From CAZMGD01 sp964565705 (GTDB lineage: Bacteria > Actinomycetota > Acidimicrobiia > Acidimicrobiales > Ilumatobacteraceae), in assembly GCA_964565705.1 (NCBI GenBank), contig CAZMGD010000182.1:1-5054 (forward strand): a stretch of 5,054 nt of DNA. The letters run 5' to 3'. Under the pieces are notes generated by a model. It saw nothing but the letters and a program-made list of their open reading frames with translations. It searched no databases and was not told the DNA's origin. The translations under genes and the position numbers were made by a program. Of the stretch, positions 1-5,054 are shown in pieces. Each line of letters starts with the position of its first letter. The stretch's first letter is position 1.

Positions 1-78
1 CGCGTGGGCGATCGGCCCGTTCAGCTGGTCGGGGACGGTGCCCCGGACGTCGTACGCCTTGACGATGGAGTCGAGCAT
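1..78 (-). CDS. manB: Phosphomannomutase/phosphoglucomutase, N-terminal fragment (cut by window edge)
   Basis: The 26 visible codons begin at the ATG at 78 and run off the left edge. The protein starts MLDSIVKAYDVRGTVPDQL. The KAYDVRG-x-VP-x-QL pattern is the typical N-terminus of the alpha-D-phosphohexomutase superfamily, whose members interconvert hexose-6-phosphate and hexose-1-phosphate in the cytoplasm; ManB-type members supply mannose-1-phosphate for GDP-mannose. The phosphoserine loop, metal-binding and sugar-binding motifs lie outside the window, so mannose versus glucose specificity cannot be judged. The start fits the family, where this motif comes within about the first ten residues. 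It lies 36 bases after the stop of the large membrane protein gene on the same strand. There is a G-run but no proper Shine-Dalgarno sequence before the ATG; a TAGCCT hexamer sits 9 bases upstream. Family assignment is fairly secure for so short a fragment; the symbol is less certain. Confidence 0.8.
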   Translation of the reverse strand, partial: MLDSIVKAYDVRGTVPDQLNGPIAHA

Positions 79-87
79 GGCCCCCCG

Positions 88-93
88 AGGCTA
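88..93 (-). promoter_or_regulatory. Predicted -10 element (TAGCCT) of the phosphomannomutase gene
   Basis: On the minus strand, TAGCCT matches the actinobacterial -10 consensus TANNNT and is followed by 9 bases and then the ATG at 78. It lies inside the 36-base gap after the membrane protein gene. Transcription would begin at or a few bases before the start codon. A CTGACC sequence 19 bases further upstream resembles a -35 element weakly and with long spacing. This is a prediction from sequence and from the same arrangement at other genes in the window. Confidence 0.5.
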
Positions 94-114
94 CCCCTTG
101 GCATCCACGACAGG

Positions 115-3018
115 TCAGTGATCCTCGTCGGGTGCGGGCGGATCCACGGGCTCCTGGGTCTCCTCCTGGATCGGCACCTCACCGGTCGTGTAGCGGTCGA
201 ACCAGGCGAGGTCGACCGACTCCGGATCGACCTTCGTGGTCGTCATGTCGATGCCGGGCGGGATGCGCAGGCCCGCCGACACGTCCTCGTCGGGACCGTC
301 GCCGGGTTCGGCCCCGGACGCCTCGGTGGTCCAGCCGTGGTCGAAGCCGTTGTGATCGTCGACCTGCTCCGGCTCGTCGTGGTCCAGTGGAGCCGGGGGT
401 GGCGACCACGCCGGTTCGGGTGGCGGCGTGAACAGCGTGGCCCCGGCCACCGTGGCGGGCACCAGGGTCGGGTCGTCGCCAGGTGGTCCGCCGACGAGGT
501 GTGGCGCCTGGTTCGGATAGCGCACCGGCCCACGGCGCCAGAGCATGAACGCGGCGACGATGCCGAAGAACGTGAGCAGATAGGCGGCGTAGTCGATGAG
601 CGACCTGCCGAAGGTCATCTCCACGTCGTGCGACGTGGGGATGACGACCATCATGTTCGGCGCCACGCGGTAGGGCCCCTCGGCTCCGGACACCTTCCAG
701 TTCGGGAAGTAGCTGACCCGGACCAGGATCGGCACGCCGACCTCGTCGACGTGGAAGGACACGGACTGCTCGCCGATGTCGACATCGGTGACCGTGACCT
801 CGGGCAGCGCGACCGGATCGATCGGCGCCGTCGGCTCGACCACGTCGACCTGGCGGCCGGGATCGCCCTCGTTCTCGCCGACACGCCGGTCGACGTCGGC
901 GGCGACGTCGATGCGCTCCCAGTCCGTCGGGCCCGATTGGGCGGGCAGCGCGGCCCACTCGTCGGTGTTCTGCATCCAGCTCGTGCCGACCTCGAGCCAC
1001 CGCTCGCGCTGGTCGCCGCTGCGCTCGTTGACGACGACGGGCTCCACCGTGAGCGGGGTGACGATGTCGCTGTCGGCCACCTCGTAGATGTGCCACGGGC
1101 CGGACACGGCGATCTCGGTGAGCTCGGGCTGCTCTGCGGCCTCGGCGACCGCCTCGGGCGTGACCGCCATGTAGTACTTGATGCCCAGGTCCTGCAGGTA
1201 GGGCACGCCGACCGCGGCATCGTTGTCGGTGTAGCGCAGCTCGCGCACCGGGTTCGAGCTCTTCTTCGACATCGCCGCGGCGGCGAGGAAGTGGTACGGC
1301 GTCGTACCCGACGCCTCGAAGAACAGGCCCTCGCTGGAGCCGATGCACCCGTCGGTCCAGAACGGCAGCAGCATCAGGGCCATGGTCGTGCCGTAGCTGT
1401 TGTTGCCCTCGTAGTTCTCCCACAGGGCGCGGCCGCAGCCGTATGCCGGGTCCTGCCCGATCGCGGTCATCTGCTGCACGACGTCGTGGTACTCGCCGTA
1501 GTACTGCTTGCCCTCGTAGCCCTTGAAGTTCCAGCTCGCCCACCCGTCGACGAACCCGCGGTTGGTCGAGTCGCTGCGGGCCGGACCCCGGAACGGGCCC
1601 CACGCATACTGGAACTTCCCGTCGGGGTGCAACACGTTGCCGAACGGCAGCTTCTGGAAGCGCCACCCCCAACCGATGAGGGTCACGAGCGTCACGACCA
1701 CCACGGTCGCGATGCTGGCCACGAACAGCTTCGGACGGGCCGAAACGTCCGGCGGCGGCGTCGGGTAGCCGGCGACGGCGAGCTTCGAGAAGCGGTTCAG
1801 CTGGTAGTGACGCACGCCGAGGCGGACGATCTCCCAGATCCCGATCGCGCACAGGAAGTAGCGGCTGAGGTTGATGGCCGGGATGAGCCGCGGGTTCCAG
1901 AGCAGGCCGAACCCGAACGGCAAGCTGTCGTGGAAGAGATAGACGAACGCGACCATCACCAGCCCGAACACGCCCAGCCAGACGCCGATCAGGTTGCGGC
2001 GCACGACCGATGCGACGAGGCCGACGACAGCGATCGTCGTGAAGAACACGTTCCAGATCGGCGGGAGGTGGAAGAACATGTCCCAGTACGACGTGAACGA
2101 GCCGCTGCCGGGCTCGCCGTGGTACTTCATGTCCGTCATGTACTGGTGGTTCAGCACGAACGGCACGATCCAGAACGACGCCAGCAGCGACATCGTCCCG
2201 ACCGTGGTCCAGATGTAGCGCCAGCGGGCGCGGTCCAGGTACAGGAGCGCCATCAGCACCAGGCCGACGGCGACGTAGATGGCGACGATGCCGTGGCACA
2301 GGATCGCCAGCGCGAGGACGATCGCTGCCTTGGCCCGGTGCTCGCCGGTCTGCAGACCGCGGGCGAACAAGCCGAAGCCGAGCACCGCCAGACTGAGCGC
2401 GATCGAGAACGAGAACTCGCCCGCCATCGTCGAGGCGATGTTGCCGCCGTAGATCGTGTAGCTCTCGTCCCACAGGTACACGAAGCCGGCGATCGACAGC
2501 AGCTCGGGCACCGGGAACGGCAGGCGGGCCAGGCGGCCGAACGCCCAGCAGCACAGCGGCAGGGTGAGGATGCCGAGGACGGCCACGATCTTGAACGCCA
2601 CGCCGTAGGGCAGCACGACGTCGAGCAGCAAGATGAGCAGGGCCGGGATGACCATGTAGAAGCGGTACACCGGCAGGCCCGAGTACCAGTCCATGCTCCA
2701 ACCGCTCAGCTGGAGGTGGTTGATCAGGTTGTCGCGCAGGTAGGCCGGGGCCCAGACGTGGGCACCCATGTCGCCACCGGTCGGCGTCGTGTTCTTGAAG
2801 ATCAGGTCCGGGTGGAGCATCCCGAACGTGATGCCGGTGAACAGACCGATGACGAGCATCGGGGTCAGCAGCCGAGCGAGGCGCTGCGGCGTCCAGGGCG
2901 CGCGCGGCGCGGACTCCGGAACGGGTGTCGCTGTCGTCTCGATGACGATCCCGTCGCCGCCATCTCCGAGCAGCGGGGGCGCGTCGAGATCGACCGCTGT
3001 GGTGGAGAGGTCGGTCAT
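115..3018 (-). CDS. Large polytopic membrane protein, PTPS-related/YfhO-like, probable GT-C-fold glycosyltransferase-type enzyme
   Basis: The 967-residue product has a cytoplasmic N-terminus of about 50 residues, a first membrane helix near 51-67, then about eleven more hydrophobic segments up to residue 450. A large extracytoplasmic domain (about 455-805) follows, then a last helix (808-826) and a 140-residue tail. The loop after helix 1 carries GGDMGAHVW with Asp83, followed by MDWYSGLPVYRFY (109-121). This resembles the membrane '6-pyruvoyl-tetrahydropterin synthase-related' family (PF10131); despite the name, that family is not the soluble pterin enzyme. An acidic residue in the first outer loop is typical of GT-C enzymes using polyprenyl-phosphate sugars. 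The outer domain contains LQDLGIKYYMAV, PWHIYEV and SYFPNWKV, patterns also seen in YfhO-like proteins, and only two cysteines (528 and 558), which could form a disulfide. The tail (827-967) is rich in Pro, Asp and Glu. The ATG at 3018 was chosen because the next Met (54) lies inside helix 1. Donor and acceptor are unknown; a transport or scaffold role is possible. Confidence 0.85.
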   Translation of the reverse strand: MTDLSTTAVDLDAPPLLGDGGDGIVIETTATPVPESAPRAPWTPQRLARLLTPMLVIGLFTGITFGMLHPDLIFKNTTPTGGDMGAHVWAPAYLRDNLINHLQLSGWSMDWYSGLPVYRFYMVIPALLILLLDVVLPYGVAFKIVAVLGILTLPLCCWAFGRLARLPFPVPELLSIAGFVYLWDESYTIYGGNIASTMAGEFSFSIALSLAVLGFGLFARGLQTGEHRAKAAIVLALAILCHGIVAIYVAVGLVLMALLYLDRARWRYIWTTVGTMSLLASFWIVPFVLNHQYMTDMKYHGEPGSGSFTSYWDMFFHLPPIWNVFFTTIAVVGLVASVVRRNLIGVWLGVFGLVMVAFVYLFHDSLPFGFGLLWNPRLIPAINLSRYFLCAIGIWEIVRLGVRHYQLNRFSKLAVAGYPTPPPDVSARPKLFVASIATVVVVTLVTLIGWGWRFQKLPFGNVLHPDGKFQYAWGPFRGPARSDSTNRGFVDGWASWNFKGYEGKQYYGEYHDVVQQMTAIGQDPAYGCGRALWENYEGNNSYGTTMALMLLPFWTDGCIGSSEGLFFEASGTTPYHFLAAAAMSKKSSNPVRELRYTDNDAAVGVPYLQDLGIKYYMAVTPEAVAEAAEQPELTEIAVSGPWHIYEVADSDIVTPLTVEPVVVNERSGDQRERWLEVGTSWMQNTDEWAALPAQSGPTDWERIDVAADVDRRVGENEGDPGRQVDVVEPTAPIDPVALPEVTVTDVDIGEQSVSFHVDEVGVPILVRVSYFPNWKVSGAEGPYRVAPNMMVVIPTSHDVEMTFGRSLIDYAAYLLTFFGIVAAFMLWRRGPVRYPNQAPHLVGGPPGDDPTLVPATVAGATLFTPPPEPAWSPPPAPLDHDEPEQVDDHNGFDHGWTTEASGAEPGDGPDEDVSAGLRIPPGIDMTTTKVDPESVDLAWFDRYTTGEVPIQEETQEPVDPPAPDEDH

Positions 3019-3026
3019 GCAACCGG

Positions 3027-3032
3027 AGATTG
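3027..3032 (-). promoter_or_regulatory. Weak candidate -10 element (CAATCT) of the large membrane protein gene
   Basis: On the minus strand, CAATCT lies 8 bases before the ATG at 3018, the same position as the TANNNT hexamers of the other genes. It keeps the A at position 2 and the T at position 6 but has C instead of T at position 1. The AGGTGG further upstream is 16 bases from the ATG, too far to act as a normal Shine-Dalgarno sequence. The gene may instead be read from upstream together with the protease gene, 40 bases away. Confidence 0.25.
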
Positions 3033-3058
3033 TTCCACCTGGATCGCCAAAAAGCGCG

Positions 3059-3769
3059 TCACGTCGCAGCGATCACCAGACCCATCGCGTTGAACCCGAT
3101 GTGCGCGGCGATCGACATGCCGATGCGTCCGGTGCGTTGGTAGCAGAGACCCAAGACGATGCCGAACGCGAACAGACCGGGGAACTCGACCGGCGCGAAG
3201 TGGATCGCGGCGAAGAACGCGGCCGAGGCGACCAGCGCGAGCACGTCGTCGATGCGCGACTGCAGCGTCTGCAGGATCAGCCCGCGGTAGACGAGCTCCT
3301 CCACGATCGGCGCCCCGATCGCCACGATCACCACCAGCGCGACCAGCCAGCCACCGTGAGCGCGGTCCCACAGCTCCCGGGCCCGTTCCTCCACCTTCTC
3401 GTTGTCGAACGTGTCGGGGAACAGGCCCTGCAGTGGTAGGTACACCAGCGGCACCAGCACCAGCTGGGAGAGCACGCCGATCGGAAGACCGATCAGATCG
3501 ATGGGCCGCGCTCGGACCTTGTAGTCATCGACGAAGCGGCCCGTCCCGTCGCGCTGGGAGAGCAGTACGAGCATCACGAGGTAGGGCACCCACTGCAAGA
3601 GGAACGAGGCGGTCGTCAGCCACATCGGCCAGGTGTCGCTGTCCTCGCCGGCGTAGCCGGCCGCCCCCGCCAGCGCGATCAGCAGCAGGTTGGCGGCGAG
3701 GAACGCGGCGAGCCAGCTGGCGAAGACGACGCCGACGGAGAACCGAGTCTGTCCTGGCGCCGGCCGCAT
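3059..3769 (-). CDS. CPBP family intramembrane metalloprotease (CAAX protease/bacteriocin-processing type)
   Basis: The 236-residue product has about seven hydrophobic segments and the three hallmark motifs of the CPBP (Abi/Rce1-like) family: EELVYRG with Glu157, Glu158 and Arg162; FAAIH with Phe186 and His190; and HIGFN with His223 and Asn227. In this family the glutamates and histidines form the active site within the membrane, so the protein appears catalytically complete. Bacterial members variously process peptides or membrane proteins or confer bacteriocin immunity; the substrate here cannot be read from sequence. The ATG at 3769 (protein starts MRPAPGQTRF) was chosen because the first membrane helix begins shortly after, and because an upstream extension, open as far as 4240, would run through the DUF3499 gene in another frame with Arg/Pro-rich shadow-like sequence. 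There is no Shine-Dalgarno sequence; TAGCGT lies 7 bases before the ATG. It follows DUF3499 by 50 bases and precedes the large membrane protein gene by 40, on the same strand. Confidence 0.9.
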   Translation of the reverse strand: MRPAPGQTRFSVGVVFASWLAAFLAANLLLIALAGAAGYAGEDSDTWPMWLTTASFLLQWVPYLVMLVLLSQRDGTGRFVDDYKVRARPIDLIGLPIGVLSQLVLVPLVYLPLQGLFPDTFDNEKVEERARELWDRAHGGWLVALVVIVAIGAPIVEELVYRGLILQTLQSRIDDVLALVASAAFFAAIHFAPVEFPGLFAFGIVLGLCYQRTGRIGMSIAAHIGFNAMGLVIAAT

Positions 3770-3776
3770 CCGGCCG

Positions 3777-3782
3777 ACGCTA
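3777..3782 (-). promoter_or_regulatory. Predicted -10 element (TAGCGT) of the CPBP protease gene
   Basis: On the minus strand, TAGCGT fits TANNNT and is followed by 7 bases and then the ATG at 3769, the distance expected for a leaderless transcript. The only G-rich stretch (GGCGG) lies 13 bases from the ATG, upstream of the hexamer, and is poorly placed for ribosome binding. No clear -35 box is visible; a perfect palindrome occupies much of that region. Confidence 0.5.
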
Positions 3783-3792
3783 CCGCCGGGGT

Positions 3793-3804
3793 CTCGGCGC
3801 CGAG
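3793..3804. repeat. 12-base perfect palindrome between DUF3499 and the CPBP gene
   Basis: CTCGGCGCCGAG reads identically on both strands. It lies in the 50-base gap, ending 10 bases before the predicted -10 hexamer of the CPBP gene, so it overlaps the expected -35 region. Having no unpaired loop, it is a poor hairpin and is not followed by a T-run, so it is unlikely to be a terminator. It could be a dimeric regulator site or a chance palindrome in GC-rich DNA. Confidence 0.35.
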
Positions 3805-3819
3805 CCGCGGGCGGGCGAT

Positions 3820-4044
3820 CTAGCTGGCGAGGCGGGCGAGCAGCGGCGACGTGCCGGTGCAGCGATCCTCGAGCTGCCAGCCGTGGGGCACTGACTGGTG
3901 CGCGGCGTGGCGCTGGCAGAGGTCGTAGTTGTGCGGATCGCGCTCGACGTGCAGGTCTTCCAACCAGACGACCGCGATCGCGTACTGGTACGTGAGCGTG
4001 ACGGTTGCCGACTCGGCACATCCGGGTCGCGAGCACTGGCGCAT
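3820..4044 (-). CDS. DUF3499 family protein, small zinc-ribbon-like actinobacterial protein
   Basis: The 74-residue product opens MRQCSRPGCAESATVTLTY and continues with HNYDLCQRH and PHGWQLE. This order of motifs (CSRPGC, TLTY, YDLCxxH, P-x-GW) is that of the actinobacterial DUF3499 family, whose function is unknown. Cys4, Cys9, Cys43 and His46 are placed to bind one metal ion, probably zinc; this is inferred from spacing. No membrane segment or signal peptide is seen, so it is probably cytoplasmic. The ATG at 4044 is preferred over an in-frame TTG at 4068 because family members begin directly with M-R-x-C, and because TACCTT lies 8 bases before this ATG. As I recall, family members are often around 100 residues or longer, so this one has a short C-terminal tail. 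It is first in the leftward gene run and divergent from ftsH. In actinobacteria this family is commonly encoded next to a phosphomannomutase gene; here two membrane protein genes lie between them. Confidence 0.88.
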   Translation of the reverse strand: MRQCSRPGCAESATVTLTYQYAIAVVWLEDLHVERDPHNYDLCQRHAAHQSVPHGWQLEDRCTGTSPLLARLAS

Positions 4045-4052
4045 GCCGGCGC

Positions 4053-4058
4053 AAGGTA
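4053..4058 (-). promoter_or_regulatory. Predicted -10 element (TACCTT) of the DUF3499 gene
   Basis: On the minus strand, TACCTT fits TANNNT and is followed by 8 bases and then the ATG at 4044. It overlaps the coding extension that the alternative TTG start at 4068 would use, so if this promoter is active the transcript could not use that TTG. It supports the start chosen from family alignment. Confidence 0.5.
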
Positions 4059-4108
4059 CACACAGCAACCGCCCAGGTGGTGGATGCTCGCGCGCCCCTC
4101 GGGCCCCT

Positions 4109-4114
4109 TAGCAT
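4109..4114 (+). promoter_or_regulatory. Predicted -10 element (TAGCAT) of ftsH
   Basis: TAGCAT fits TANNNT and is followed by 8 bases and then the ATG at 4123. No AG-rich ribosome-binding sequence lies between it and the start or just upstream, which suggests that the ftsH transcript starts at or within a few bases of the ATG. No convincing -35 box is seen. Confidence 0.5.
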
Positions 4115-4122
4115 GTACGTAT

Positions 4123-4125
<3 letters not shown>
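4112..4125. repeat. 14-base imperfect palindrome at the ftsH start codon
   Basis: CATGTACGTATATG matches its own reverse complement at 12 of 14 positions, with the six-base core TACGTA perfectly symmetric. It runs from the 3' half of the predicted -10 hexamer through the ATG of ftsH and is AT-rich compared with its surroundings. Such a position would suit a repressor site over the transcription start, but low-complexity AT-rich DNA around a promoter can give this by chance. Confidence 0.3.

Positions 4126-5054
<929 letters not shown>

Larger units (their letters stand above)
4045..4122. promoter_or_regulatory. Divergent promoter region between the DUF3499 gene and ftsH
   Basis: These 78 bases separate two divergent start codons and must contain the promoters of both, unless transcription enters from outside. 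Candidate -10 hexamers lie near each end: TACCTT for DUF3499 (minus strand) and TAGCAT for ftsH (plus strand), each 8 bases from its ATG. No Shine-Dalgarno sequence precedes either start, and no consensus -35 box is evident. The middle is GC-rich; the ftsH-proximal end is locally AT-rich. Confidence 0.65.

Noticed and set aside
179..3022. A second long open frame on the minus strand, shifted against the large membrane protein gene
   Set aside because: It translates to Arg/Pro/Ala/His-rich sequence without domains, typical of a shadow frame in GC-rich coding DNA, and overlaps the real gene almost completely.
3019..3058. A T-run (CTTTTTGG on the minus strand) after the CPBP stop, considered as an intrinsic terminator
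   Set aside because: The preceding sequence forms only about a three-base-pair stem, and the T-run is five bases long and followed by GG. Not convincing.
4..3093. An open reading frame of 1029 codons on the plus strand, antisense to the large membrane protein gene
   Set aside because: Its codons line up back-to-back with those of the real gene, so its stops would need TTA, CTA or TCA codons in that gene, which GC-rich organisms avoid. The predicted protein is Arg/Asp/His/Gln/Val-rich, low in aromatic residues and has no recognisable domain. The minus-strand frame shows clear membrane helices and family motifs.

Overview
The window looks like a core-genome segment of a GC-rich actinobacterium. 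The evidence is the GC-rich coding style, a DUF3499 protein (an actinobacterial family), a phosphomannomutase gene close by on the same strand, and gene starts that have a TANNNT promoter hexamer instead of a Shine-Dalgarno sequence. An Acidimicrobiia-type organism would fit, but that is inference; the class cannot be proven from 5 kb.

Layout: four genes read leftward and one reads rightward. From right to left on the minus strand they are a 74-residue DUF3499 protein (4044 to 3820), a 236-residue CPBP-family intramembrane protease (3769 to 3059), a 967-residue polytopic membrane protein of the PTPS-related/YfhO-like type (3018 to 115), and the first 26 codons of a phosphomannomutase/phosphoglucomutase (78 to the left edge). 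The gaps between them are 50, 40 and 36 bases. Divergent from DUF3499, across a 78-base promoter region, is ftsH on the plus strand (4123 to the right edge). It covers both membrane segments and the first part of the AAA+ ATPase domain; the protease domain lies outside the window. No stretch over 300 bases lacks a gene, and I see no RNA gene, mobile element, CRISPR array or convincing terminator.

How the genes may work together: the phosphomannomutase would supply sugar-1-phosphate for activated sugars, and the large membrane protein has the architecture of an enzyme using lipid-linked donors, so the two may belong to envelope glycan assembly. FtsH and the CPBP protein are both membrane-embedded proteolysis factors. 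These links are inferred from context.

Nothing here is clearly a new defence or mobile system. The strongest unusual signal is regulatory: four of the five start codons have a TANNNT hexamer (TAGCCT, TAGCGT, TACCTT, TAGCAT) 7 to 9 bases upstream, the fifth has an imperfect one (CAATCT), and none has a well-placed Shine-Dalgarno sequence. This suggests that leaderless or near-leaderless transcription is the normal mode, with each gene in the apparent operon carrying its own promoter.
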